Shown: piece after piece, positions 39,884 through 48,578 of the stretch
How positions within the stretch are numbered: the first letter of the stretch is position 1
How the letters are laid out: the number at the start of each line of letters is the position of its first letter
Assembly (NCBI GenBank): GCA_963707465.1
Contig: CAVPQK010000028.1
Coordinates: 1 to 64,000 of the forward strand
From: Bog-159 sp963707465
Lineage (GTDB): Bacteria > Acidobacteriota > Terriglobia > Bryobacterales > Bryobacteraceae
DNA length: 64,000 bases
Direction of reading: 5' to 3'
The notes under the pieces: generated by a model
Seen by the model: the letters and a program-made list of their open reading frames with translations, nothing else
What the model was told of the DNA's origin: nothing
Database searches by the model: none
Program-made: the position numbers and the translations under genes

Positions 39884-41164
39884 GTGTCGATCAAAGGAAA
39901 AATCATCGCGGTAGTAACCGGAACCCTTCTGGTAGGGGTCGCGGTCATGGGCTATCTGTTCAACCTGAACTACCGCGAGCAGGTGGCGCGCACCTCGGAC
40001 GTAACCCTGCGCGGGTCCCGCGGCGCATTTGAGAACTTGCGCAAGGACAGCATGGACATGATGGCCGCGGCGTTGGAGGCCATGGCTTCGAACGAGGAGA
40101 TCAACGCCGCGCTGGCCCATCGCGACCGCGGACAGTTGCTGAAGGCGGTCGCCCCGCTGTACCGGAGCTACCACGCGCAGTATGGCATCACGCACTGGTT
40201 TTACTGGGAGCCCGAGCCGGCCGGACAAGCCGAAGTCAAGGGTCTGGTGAACTTTCTGCGCGCGGCCACGCCGAACATCCATGGCGATCTGGTGGAGCGG
40301 GTGATGTTGGTCCAGGTCGCCCGGGACAAAGCTCTGGTGAGCGGGCTCGAGATGGGGATTACCGGCTTCGCCTTCAGGGTGGTGACGCCGGTGTATTGGA
40401 GAGGCAAGCTGTGCGGGTACTTCGAAATCGGCAAGGATATCGGGAATTTCCTGGTCAGCATGAAACAGCAATCCGGCAATGATTACGGCCTGTTGCTTCT
40501 GAAGTCGCGGATGGACGCGGCGAAGTGGCGGTCGAGCCGCAAAAACTGGGGGCAACGGGACAATTGGGACGACATGAAAGACCTGCTGCTGGCCAAGAAC
40601 ACATACTCCGACGAGTCGATCCTCCGGTACGACGGCAGCCTCGACGGGATACCGGAGAGCGGCCAGGATCTCGGCTTGGTCGAACGCCACGCTGCCATCT
40701 ACAGCCGGGGGGTGTTTCCGCTTTACGCGGCCGGCGGCGCCAAGGTCGGCGCGGTCTTCGTATTAAGCGACATCACCGCGCTGTACCAATCCGCGCATCA
40801 GACGATGGTGCGGGGGGTCCTCGCGATCATGCTGCTGATGGCCATTACCGGAGTGGTGATGTGCGTGCTCTTCAACCGGCTCATTGTGGCCCGTCTGGAG
40901 CGCCTGATTCGCATCGCGACGCGGGTGGTCGGGGGCGAATTCGATTTGGAAGTGGTGCAATCGGCTCATGATGAGGTGGGGAAGTTCGAGGAACTTTTTG
41001 AGCGATTCCGGAGGGTGTTCGTGGATCTGGTCGGTGGCATGGAAGAGCAGCCTGCGTCTGCCGCGCAACCGGAGACCGCCGGGCTTCGGAGCGGGGAGGA
41101 AAGTAACCGTGGGGCAACTATACGACAGCCGCTGCAAGCTGGACCAGGTCATTCGCGAGCGTAA
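39884..41164 (+). CDS. Cache/HAMP receptor without an output domain
   Basis: A 426-residue membrane receptor: first span (IIAVVTGTLLVGVAVMGYLF), a periplasmic double-cache-like domain (about 35-295) with ITHWFYWEPEPAGQAEVKG, GFAFRVVTPVYWRGKLCGYF and IYSRGVFPLYAAGGAKVGAV, a second span (GVLAIMLLMAITGVVMCVLF) and a HAMP region (RLERLIRIATRVVGGEFDL). It then ends in a short tail; there is no methyl-accepting, kinase or cyclase domain. The GTG at 39884 follows AGGAG. A 66-codon gene begins inside its 3' end and may encode its partner. Confidence 0.87.
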   Translation: MSIKGKIIAVVTGTLLVGVAVMGYLFNLNYREQVARTSDVTLRGSRGAFENLRKDSMDMMAAALEAMASNEEINAALAHRDRGQLLKAVAPLYRSYHAQYGITHWFYWEPEPAGQAEVKGLVNFLRAATPNIHGDLVERVMLVQVARDKALVSGLEMGITGFAFRVVTPVYWRGKLCGYFEIGKDIGNFLVSMKQQSGNDYGLLLLKSRMDAAKWRSSRKNWGQRDNWDDMKDLLLAKNTYSDESILRYDGSLDGIPESGQDLGLVERHAAIYSRGVFPLYAAGGAKVGAVFVLSDITALYQSAHQTMVRGVLAIMLLMAITGVVMCVLFNRLIVARLERLIRIATRVVGGEFDLEVVQSAHDEVGKFEELFERFRRVFVDLVGGMEEQPASAAQPETAGLRSGEESNRGATIRQPLQAGPGHSRA

Positions 41165-41309
41165 GCTAGACCAGATCAACGTCTACGGGGAAATAGGTCT
41201 GAGAGCCGGGTTCCTGGTTTCGCTCATCAGGGCGACCACCCCTGACGACGACGCCAAGGCCCAGAAGTTCCGGAAAGCGGCCCAGGAAGTCCTCAAGGTA
41301 TCGCTCTAG
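41109..41309 (+). CDS. Small conserved-looking protein coupled to the cache receptor
   Basis: A 66-residue soluble helical protein: TVGQLYDSRCKLDQVIRERK, LDQINVYGEIGLRAGFLVSL, IRATTPDDDAKAQKFRKAAQ, EVLKVSL. The GTG at 41109 follows GAGGA and lies 56 bases inside the receptor gene, in another frame. A similar small protein is, as far as I recall, found elsewhere in Acidobacteria. Its overlap with the receptor suggests it works with it, perhaps as a cytoplasmic signalling partner. I cannot name a family. Confidence 0.65.
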   Translation: MGQLYDSRCKLDQVIRERKLDQINVYGEIGLRAGFLVSLIRATTPDDDAKAQKFRKAAQEVLKVSL

Positions 41310-41455
41310 GCGATCGCCCGCAGGATCTGGTATCGGTTGAGTGCGCGATTCCGGACCACGGGCAGTCCCGCACGCTGATGCTGCTGCTTCGCAAAGCGCA
41401 CCTGGGCGAGGTCAGCGTCACCGAAGAGCGGGGCTTAAGCCCGCCCCCCACTTCC
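41310..41455. other. Possible gene remnant and hairpin before the quinoprotein stop
   Basis: A plus-strand frame reads DLVSVECAIPDHGQSRTLML and LLRKAHLGEVSVTEERGLSP with good codon bias but no start codon, so it may be a fragment of a lost gene. It ends in a palindrome GGGCTTAAGCCC (41431-41442) next to the 3' end of the quinoprotein gene. Confidence 0.3.
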
Positions 41456-43027
41456 TCATTCCGGCAGCGCCCAGGCGTACAGCACACCCTGTACGCCCTC
41501 CACCACGTATTGCCGGCCATCCAACTCGTACGTCATCGGCGAACTGACCATCGAACCGCCCGCGTTCACGTGCCATAGCGTCTTGCCCGTGGCCGGATCG
41601 AGCACCAGCAGGTTGCCTTGCGAATCGCCGGTGAACAGCACGTTGCCGGCGGTGGTCAGGATTCCCGCGGTGCTCTCGCCCGGACCCAACTCGTGGTTCC
41701 AGCGAATCTCGCCGGTGCGGTAATCGATGGCGCGCAGCGTGGACTCTTCATAGATATCGTGATCGCGCCCCGCCCAGCCCTCCGGCTTGCCCGTGGCGGT
41801 GTAATAAAAAATGCTGTACACGCGCCGCGCCACCACGTAGAACAAGCCCAAAGGCTGATCGAAACTGGGCGACATCCAATTGGTGGCGCCGTCGGAGCCG
41901 GGATACACCAGCCGTCCATCGGCGTGCGGCTCTTTTTCTTTGAGTGCCACCGGGCGGCCGCGCGCGTCGATGCCTGAAGTCCAGTTTGTGTCGATGAACG
42001 GCGCGGTCAGCAAATGCTCTCCGTTGGTCCGGTCGAGCACGAAGAAGAATCCGTTGCGGCTAGCCTGCGCCAGCAGCTTGCGCGGCTTGCCGGCGAAATC
42101 CGCGTCGAACAGCACCGGCGTCTCCACGGCGTCCCAATCGTGCGTGTCGTGCGGCGAAGGCTGAAAGGACCATTTGAGCTTGCCCGTATCGGGATCCAGC
42201 GCCACGATGGAGCAGGTGTACAGGTTGTCGCCCGGGCGCGCATCGCCGGCCAGCACCGGATTCGGATTGCCCGTGCCCCAGTAGAGCAGATTGAGCGCGG
42301 GATCGTAAGTGCCCGTCATCCACGTCATGCCGCCGCCATGGGTGATGGCGTCGCTATTGGCGGGCCAAGTCTCGGAGCCCGCCTCGCCGGGCCGCGGTTC
42401 CGTGTACCAGCGCCATTGCTGCTTGCCGGTCTCCGGGTCGACGGATTCCAGAAATCCGGGGATATCCGTGGCGTCTCCCGAGACGCCCGCAATTACGTGG
42501 TTGCCCACCACCAGCGGCGCCATGGTGGCGAAGTACCCGAGTTGCACGTCGGCCAGTACGATGTCCCACCGCACGCGCCCATCCTTAGCGTCCAGGCTGA
42601 GCAAATGCGCGTCCGGCGTTTCGAAGAACAGCCAGTTGCCCCACATGGCCAGGCCGCGATGGCCGATGTGGTCGCCGTCGGACTTCTTGTAGTGATAGTG
42701 CCAGACCTGCCGGCCGGTGCGCGCGTCGACCGCCCACACCTGCTCCGGCACGGTGAAGTACAGGATGCCGTTCACCTCCAGCGGTGTCGACTTAATGGCC
42801 GCCGAGTTGGCCTGGAAGGCCCAGGCCAGCGTCAACCGCTTGACGTTCGAAGCGTCGATCTGCTTGAGCGGGCTGTACCGGCGGCCGGTATAGTCGCCAT
42901 TGTATGTCGGCCAGTTATCCGTGGGCGGTTTCAGCAGCGCGGCGGGATCCAACGCTTGCGCCAGCGTCGCGGCCGCGCTTGCGGCAATGCCGCCGCACAA
43001 CGCCGCGCACCTCATCCAGTTGTTCAC
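41456..43027 (-). CDS. PQQ-dependent alcohol dehydrogenase-like quinoprotein
   Basis: A 523-residue periplasmic eight-bladed propeller with a signal peptide (LCGGIAASAAATLAQA). Family segments: NWPTYNGDYTGRRYSPLKQI, LTLAWAFQ, IKSTPLEVNGILYFT, VWAVDARTGRQVWHYHY, GTGNPNPVLAGDARPGDNLY, KWSFQPSPHDTHDWDAVETP, LFTGDSQGNLLVLDPATGKT and VNAGGSMVSSPMTYELDG. The adjacent Cys-Cys that lies on the PQQ in methanol and ethanol dehydrogenases is absent; DHIGHRG stands there. The GTG at 43027 overlaps the cytochrome c stop (GTGA). Substrate is probably an alcohol or sugar; PQQ would come from the pqqABC genes at 62392. Confidence 0.9.
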   Translation of the reverse strand: MNNWMRCAALCGGIAASAAATLAQALDPAALLKPPTDNWPTYNGDYTGRRYSPLKQIDASNVKRLTLAWAFQANSAAIKSTPLEVNGILYFTVPEQVWAVDARTGRQVWHYHYKKSDGDHIGHRGLAMWGNWLFFETPDAHLLSLDAKDGRVRWDIVLADVQLGYFATMAPLVVGNHVIAGVSGDATDIPGFLESVDPETGKQQWRWYTEPRPGEAGSETWPANSDAITHGGGMTWMTGTYDPALNLLYWGTGNPNPVLAGDARPGDNLYTCSIVALDPDTGKLKWSFQPSPHDTHDWDAVETPVLFDADFAGKPRKLLAQASRNGFFFVLDRTNGEHLLTAPFIDTNWTSGIDARGRPVALKEKEPHADGRLVYPGSDGATNWMSPSFDQPLGLFYVVARRVYSIFYYTATGKPEGWAGRDHDIYEESTLRAIDYRTGEIRWNHELGPGESTAGILTTAGNVLFTGDSQGNLLVLDPATGKTLWHVNAGGSMVSSPMTYELDGRQYVVEGVQGVLYAWALPE

Positions 43028-43770
43028 TTCAGGGTCTCCAAATAGGCAAATAGATTGTGGATGTCCGCATCCGTGTACTTCGTCAGCATGTCCCGGTGGG
43101 CCTGCAGCGGATCGTTGACGCTGACCTTCACCTGGTCGCGCGGCCAGGAGTGATACCAACCGCCCGCGTCGTGCAGGGACACCGAAAAATCGTCCAGGTG
43201 GTCCAACTTGCCGCTAACTTGTTCGCCGGAAGGCGTGGTCACCGTGACGGTGACGGGCTTTGGGCGCGGGGCGAGGATGTGCTCCTCCAGATAGAGCGGC
43301 GCATACTTCTTCGCGATGCCCGCGAGATCGCCTGTTGGCGAATGGCACGTCGCGCACTTCCCTGCCCCGTTGAAATAAGCGCGGCCAGCATCGGCGTTAC
43401 CGGTGAGCAGGCGCTCCAGCGGATAATCGCCGCCCACGTGCGAGCTCTTGGCGGCCTGCACGACCCGCATATGCAGAAACGCCACAATATCCTGAATCGT
43501 GTTGTCCGGCAGCGGCAGCGCGGGCATGCCCTTGTCCGGGCGCCCGCTGCGAATCACGGGCCCGATCAGGTCGCCGCTCAAGTCCTTGTTCACCAGCGGC
43601 GAGCGCACCAGGTCGGGCGCGCGCGCGCCCGTGGCGTCGTCGCCGTGGCAGAAGCCGCAGGATTGCTCGAACTCCTTTTGTCCGCGCGCGGCGGGCGCGT
43701 GCTGCTGCGCGAATGCCGCGAGCGAAACCACCAACCATGCGGCGCAAGAATAGACGATAGAGCGGATCAT
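43024..43770 (-). CDS. Diheme cytochrome c, partner of the quinoprotein
   Basis: A 248-residue periplasmic protein with a signal peptide (IVYSCAAWLVVSLAAFAQQ). The first cytochrome c domain has SCGFCHGDD and a methionine in DKGMPALPLP; the second has KCATCHSPTG, followed by a beta segment (PVTVTVTTPSGEQVSGKLDH) and DNDVHNLFAYLE-like end helix (DADIHNLFAYLETL). The VTVTxxxG middle is typical of cytochromes paired with PQQ dehydrogenases in Acidobacteria. Overlap with the downstream gene implies they are made together; it likely accepts electrons from the quinoprotein. Confidence 0.9.
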   Translation of the reverse strand: MIRSIVYSCAAWLVVSLAAFAQQHAPAARGQKEFEQSCGFCHGDDATGARAPDLVRSPLVNKDLSGDLIGPVIRSGRPDKGMPALPLPDNTIQDIVAFLHMRVVQAAKSSHVGGDYPLERLLTGNADAGRAYFNGAGKCATCHSPTGDLAGIAKKYAPLYLEEHILAPRPKPVTVTVTTPSGEQVSGKLDHLDDFSVSLHDAGGWYHSWPRDQVKVSVNDPLQAHRDMLTKYTDADIHNLFAYLETLK

Positions 43771-43822
43771 GGGATACCTTCATGTTGCCACAACGGAGGT
43801 TCCTCTGCGAACATGGGCAGAC

Positions 43823-45259
43823 ATGGCTTTTTTACGAATCTCCGGCGCGGTGGCCGCCGCTTTATTTCTACCGCTGGCTTCGAGCGCGCAGCTTGACGAC
43901 GCCACCCGCAGGCTCTCCCACGACATCTTTCGCCAGTTGATCGAAATCAACACCACCGATTCCGTGGGCAGCACCACCGTGGCCGCCGAAGCCATGCGCC
44001 GGCGCCTGCTGGACGCCGGGTTCGATCCGGCCGATGCCCGGGTCCTGGGACCCAACGATCGTAAAGGGAACCTGGTGGCGCGCCTGCACGGCACGGGCGC
44101 GCACCGGCCACTGCTGATCATCGGCCACATCGATGTGGTGGAAGCGCGCCGCGAAGACTGGACCACCAATCCCTTTGAATTCGTCGAAAAGGACGGCTAC
44201 TTCTACGGACGCGGCACGCAGGATATGAAGGTCTCCGACGCCGCCGCGGTCACCACCTTCATCCGCTTCAAGCGCGAAAACTACCGGCCCGATCGCGACA
44301 TCATCCTGGCGCTGACCGCCGACGAGGAGGGCGGCAAATCGAATGGCGTCGATTGGCTGCTGCGCAACCATCGCGACATGGTGGATGCCGAATTCGCGCT
44401 GAACCCGGATTCGGGCGGGGTCACTTCCGTCGACGGCAAACCACTGAACCTGGACGTCGAGGCCAGCGAAAAGCTGTACGCCGACTTCCAGTTGACCGCC
44501 ACCAATCCGGGCGGCCACAGCTCGCTGCCCAAACCAGACAATGCCATTTACCACATTGCGGACGCGCTGGCCCGCCTGGAGCGCTCGCCGTTCCCTTTCG
44601 AGTTGAACGAGGTGACCCGGACTTACTTCGAACGCCGCGCCGCGCTCGAAACCGGACAAACCGCCGATGACATGCGGGCAATTCTGCGCACGCCACCCGC
44701 CGCGGACGCGATCGTCCGCCTGTCGCGCGATGCCCGCTACAACTCGACGGTGCGCACCACCTGCGTGGCCACGCGGCTCAGCGGCGGCCACGCCAATAAT
44801 GCCTTGCCGCAACTGGCGCAGGCCAACGTGAACTGCCGCATCCTGCCCGGCCACTCGGCGGAGGAAATCCGGCAGAAGCTGATCGCGATTTTCGCGGACC
44901 CCCAGGTCATCGTCCGTTTCGTGGATGGCGCCTACAACATTTCCGACCGCGCGCCCGACAAGAAAGCGTTTCCGCCCATCTTGCCCAAGCCCGCCATCCT
45001 GCAGCCGCTGGAACGCGTGGCCGCGCAAATGTGGCCGGGGCTGCCGGTGATTCCGGACATGGAAACAGGCGCCTCTGACAGCATCTACACCATCGCCGCC
45101 GGAATTCCCACCTGCGGCGTGAATGGTGTGGCCATCGATCAGGACGATATCCGTGCGCACGGCAAGGATGAGCGGGTGCGCATCGCCGCCTTCTACGACG
45201 GAGTGGATTTTTTCTACCGCTACCTGAAGGAACTCACCCGGGAACCGGGCAAGCCGTGA
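43823..45259 (+). CDS. Exported M20/M28-type metallopeptidase
   Basis: A 478-residue protein with a signal peptide (ISGAVAAALFLPLASSAQL). Zinc ligands fit H and D of IIGHIDVVEA, D of GRGTQDMKVSDAAA, EE of LTADEEGGKSNG, D in NPDSGGV and a late H in RAHGKDERV, as in M20 dipeptidases/carboxypeptidases; the dimerisation domain is about 210-340 with NPGGHSSLPKPDNAIYH. Start chosen at ATG 43823 because it gives a clean signal peptide; a GTG/ATG upstream would add 18 residues. It may trim peptides outside the cytoplasm. It diverges from the cytochrome/quinoprotein pair. Confidence 0.88.
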   Translation: MAFLRISGAVAAALFLPLASSAQLDDATRRLSHDIFRQLIEINTTDSVGSTTVAAEAMRRRLLDAGFDPADARVLGPNDRKGNLVARLHGTGAHRPLLIIGHIDVVEARREDWTTNPFEFVEKDGYFYGRGTQDMKVSDAAAVTTFIRFKRENYRPDRDIILALTADEEGGKSNGVDWLLRNHRDMVDAEFALNPDSGGVTSVDGKPLNLDVEASEKLYADFQLTATNPGGHSSLPKPDNAIYHIADALARLERSPFPFELNEVTRTYFERRAALETGQTADDMRAILRTPPAADAIVRLSRDARYNSTVRTTCVATRLSGGHANNALPQLAQANVNCRILPGHSAEEIRQKLIAIFADPQVIVRFVDGAYNISDRAPDKKAFPPILPKPAILQPLERVAAQMWPGLPVIPDMETGASDSIYTIAAGIPTCGVNGVAIDQDDIRAHGKDERVRIAAFYDGVDFFYRYLKELTREPGKP

Positions 45260-45280
45260 TCCGTGAAGCGGCGCTATACG

Positions 45281-48200
45281 TCACGCTACTTCCCCGACAG
45301 GCTCGGAGCAGGCTTCCTCGATGGCGGCGAGAAGCAGGCTCGACTTGACGGGCTTGGCCAAGTAGCCGTCCATGCCAGCCCGACGGCAGCGTTCTTCGTC
45401 GCCCTTCATGGCCTCCGCCGTCATGGCAATGACAGGAAGGTGCCGGCCCGTTCCCTTTTCCCTTTCGCGAAGCGCCGCGGTGGCCTCCAGGCCGTCCATT
45501 TCCGGCATGTGCACGTCCATCAGCACGAGGTTAAAAGACTGCTGGGCGAGCCGGTCTAAGGCCTCCCGGCCATTGCCCGCGGTAACCACCGTGTGACCAT
45601 GCTTCTCCAGGAGCATCTGGGCAAGGAGTTGATTGACGGCGTTATCCTCCACAAGAAGAATTCGCAGCGGGCGGGAGCCTTTCCCTTCCACCGTTTGGTG
45701 TGGTTGGCTGGGCGCGGCCTCGATAGGAGAGTCCGGCCGGTTCCCCTGGCTCATGATTTGTAATAGCGCTTTCCGCAGCTCGGCACGACGCACGGGCTTG
45801 GTCAGGTAACTGGCAATGCCGGCCTCGCGGCAGCGAGCCACGTGCTGGACCTGATCGGCGGAAGTCAGCATCATGATCAGGATGGAGTGGGCCAACTCCG
45901 GATCCTGCTGAACTTGCTGTGCCAGGGCGAACCCGTCGGTTTCCGGCATACACGCATCGGTGAACATCAGGCGGAACGGTTCCCCTGCCGCGGCGGCCTG
46001 CCGGAGCGCTTCAAGCGCGGTGGCCGCGCTGCCCGCTTCACCCACGGTCATGCCCCAGTGCCGCAGCGTTTCCGAAAGAATTCGCCGATTCGTGGCATTG
46101 TCATCCACCACCAGGACAGGAATCCCCTGCAGAGATTCCATTTCGAGAGCCGGGAGGGTGACCGCCGGGGACCCGGGCTGGACCTGGACCGTGAAATGAA
46201 AGCGGGTGCCCTGGCCGGCTTCGCTCTCCACCCAGATCTCGCCGCCCAACAGCGCGATCAGCCGTGAGGAAATCGTAAGACCCAGGCCCGTCCCTCCGTA
46301 CCTGCGCGTGGTCGACGTGTCCGCCTGGGAGAAGGCCTCGAAGATGAGCTTCTGTTTTTCCGGCGGAATGCCGATGCCCGTGTCGCTCATAGTGAACTGC
46401 AAAGTGACGCCGCCGGCGGACTCGCTCACCTTTGCCACGCGCAAGCTCACTTCTCCCTGTTCGGTGAATTTCAGCGCGTTGCCGGCCAGATTGGTGATCA
46501 CCTGGCGGAGGCGGATGGGGTCTGCGTGCACCACAGCCGGCGTATCCGGCCGCACCTCGCAGGTCAGCTCGATCCCTTTCTTCGAAGCCTGCAGGGCAAA
46601 GGACTTGACGGCCTCTTCCACGCAGTCGTTCAGGTCGAAGTCGATGGCGTCCATCTCCAGCTTGCCGGCTTCGATTTTGGAGAAGTCGAGGACATCGTTG
46701 ATGACCGTGAGGAGAGCCTCGGCCGAGTTGCCGGCTATGCGCAGGCATTCGGCCTGTTGGGGCGGCTGGGTATGTTGCGCCAACTCAATCATGCCCATCA
46801 CTCCGTTCATGGGAGTACGGATTTCATGGCTCATGTTGGCGAGAAACTCGCTCTTGGCCCGGCTGGCAGCCTCCGCCGCATCCTTTAATGCGGCGGCCTG
46901 CGCCAACTGGCGGCGGATCGTCTCGGTCTGCCGGTTCACCCGTTTTCGCAACACTGCCACCCAGGAAAGCACGGCCAGGGTGGCCGCCGACAGCAGACCG
47001 AGAACGGACAGGGCATGGCTTGCGGTCCACCAGGACGGGCTCCGTAGAACGACCACATCCCGGGGTGAACGGAGCAGGATTCGAAACGATTTGGGGCGGG
47101 CGGTGCCTTCCTGCCTGGCGGTCGCCTCGGCGTCCACTTGCACAGAACAGATTCCGGTCACGCTGAGCCGGCTGCCTTCCTTCCAGACGGGCGTCGCAAT
47201 GCGCGCGCCGCCGGGCAGGACCGCTGCAAACAGATAACCTCCCGACGACAAGACCAAAGTGGGATCCTTGGCCACCGGGTCCTTCTCAAATAACGTGCCC
47301 TCAATCTGAACCAGTCGCGCGTCGTAGTCGCCGTCAAAGGCCTGCTGGGCCGTGACCATCCTGGAAATCATCGGTGGCCCGGTACGCGCTCGTCTGAAGA
47401 TGGCCTCCGTCAATGTGGGATGGTAATCGCCGGCGGCGGGGAAGCCCACCACATCCGTCAGTTCTCCTGGATGGGCGGGCGCGGTTTCGGCCGTGGCGGC
47501 GCACAGCCCCGCCCCACCGTCCTGCAGGCAGATCAATTGACCGGGCCACTGCAACGTTATCCTGCCTTGAATATGCGTTCGATGGCCGACCCCAACGCCG
47601 GCGGCATAGTGCAACAGGCCGCCAATCGGACGGATGGGCAATGCGAAGGGATCGACTGGCGCTTTTTCCTCGACTATTATGCCGGCGAACGCCGGAAAGA
47701 ACAGGCGCGTACCGACCATCTGGCGTTCCCGATTGAACAGAGGCGCCGCGTTTGCGCGCAGAAGGATCTTGGCGTCCACCAATCCGGCGTAGTTGGCGCC
47801 TTTTTCCGCCACCGTGGTTGCGCGGATCATGCCATCGTCCAAGGCCAGGCCCAGGGCCACGTTTCCGCTTAGGCGCGTCACGGAATGCACCACGCCTTCA
47901 ACCTCTATCCACTGTCCATCGTGCGCCCCGGTGAGCAGGTTCGCGAGGCTGACGCGGGGAGCTGTGTCCGGCAGCCGGGACTCTCCCACCACGCTGACCA
48001 CGGCCCGATCGACAATCGGCGCGAAGTCCCCTGGCCCGCTGACACCCACCACATCAACCAGGGTGCCCGCTTTTACGGGCTGAATCGACCGGGAAGGAAC
48101 CGCGACAAAGACCCCGCCGCTGGCATCGTGCACGAAAAGCGCCCCATGCCGTTTATCGACATACGGATCATAGTAGGTCACGACCGCCCGCAGATGGACC

Positions 48201-48394
48201 GGGTAGGCCCGGGCGGCCCTTTCGGCTGTGAGGCTGTGTACTTCGCGCGCGGTAGTCAAGACTCCCAAGTTGCTTGGCCGTCCCAGCGGCGCCTGGCCGC
48301 ACACCGCCGCCAGGCTTACCAGCAACAGGGAGGGCGCCAGAACCGGGAGTCGCCCCGGAGCCCGCGTCCATTGAACGCCGTTTCTGTTCGTCAT
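45281..48394 (-). CDS. Hybrid sensor histidine kinase with two receiver domains
   Basis: A 1037-residue membrane sensor kinase. An N-terminal signal/span is followed by a periplasmic region of about 400 residues with repeated short strand units (PVHLRAVVTYYDPYVDKRHG, IEVEGVVHSVTRLSGN, TDVVGFPAAGDYHPTL), then a span (ALSVLGLLSAATLAVLSWVA, about 455-475). A HisKA domain has the phospho-accepting His523 in MSHEIRTPMNGVMGM, then HATPase_c with NLAGNALKFT and DTGIGIPPEKQ and GGTGLGL. Two receivers follow: VLVVDDNATNRR with D in FTDACMPETDG, and ILLVEDNAVNQLL with D in LMDVHMPEMDG. No cognate gene lies beside it. Confidence 0.92.
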   Translation of the reverse strand: MTNRNGVQWTRAPGRLPVLAPSLLLVSLAAVCGQAPLGRPSNLGVLTTAREVHSLTAERAARAYPVHLRAVVTYYDPYVDKRHGALFVHDASGGVFVAVPSRSIQPVKAGTLVDVVGVSGPGDFAPIVDRAVVSVVGESRLPDTAPRVSLANLLTGAHDGQWIEVEGVVHSVTRLSGNVALGLALDDGMIRATTVAEKGANYAGLVDAKILLRANAAPLFNRERQMVGTRLFFPAFAGIIVEEKAPVDPFALPIRPIGGLLHYAAGVGVGHRTHIQGRITLQWPGQLICLQDGGAGLCAATAETAPAHPGELTDVVGFPAAGDYHPTLTEAIFRRARTGPPMISRMVTAQQAFDGDYDARLVQIEGTLFEKDPVAKDPTLVLSSGGYLFAAVLPGGARIATPVWKEGSRLSVTGICSVQVDAEATARQEGTARPKSFRILLRSPRDVVVLRSPSWWTASHALSVLGLLSAATLAVLSWVAVLRKRVNRQTETIRRQLAQAAALKDAAEAASRAKSEFLANMSHEIRTPMNGVMGMIELAQHTQPPQQAECLRIAGNSAEALLTVINDVLDFSKIEAGKLEMDAIDFDLNDCVEEAVKSFALQASKKGIELTCEVRPDTPAVVHADPIRLRQVITNLAGNALKFTEQGEVSLRVAKVSESAGGVTLQFTMSDTGIGIPPEKQKLIFEAFSQADTSTTRRYGGTGLGLTISSRLIALLGGEIWVESEAGQGTRFHFTVQVQPGSPAVTLPALEMESLQGIPVLVVDDNATNRRILSETLRHWGMTVGEAGSAATALEALRQAAAAGEPFRLMFTDACMPETDGFALAQQVQQDPELAHSILIMMLTSADQVQHVARCREAGIASYLTKPVRRAELRKALLQIMSQGNRPDSPIEAAPSQPHQTVEGKGSRPLRILLVEDNAVNQLLAQMLLEKHGHTVVTAGNGREALDRLAQQSFNLVLMDVHMPEMDGLEATAALREREKGTGRHLPVIAMTAEAMKGDEERCRRAGMDGYLAKPVKSSLLLAAIEEACSEPVGEVA

Positions 48395-48578
48395 GTTTTC
48401 CCGCCGAAGTCAGCTACCGGCACACTCTCCCGTTCCCGCGATGCAGGTCTTCCGGGCGTCGCTCTTCTTCATCGACGGTCTACTGCCGGAACTGTAGGGC
48501 GTGCATGGGTATTCTGCCCCGCATTGGCGGGCGTCCTTCCCCACAGGGATCCCCACGAAGTACGATGAGAGCAGCGGT

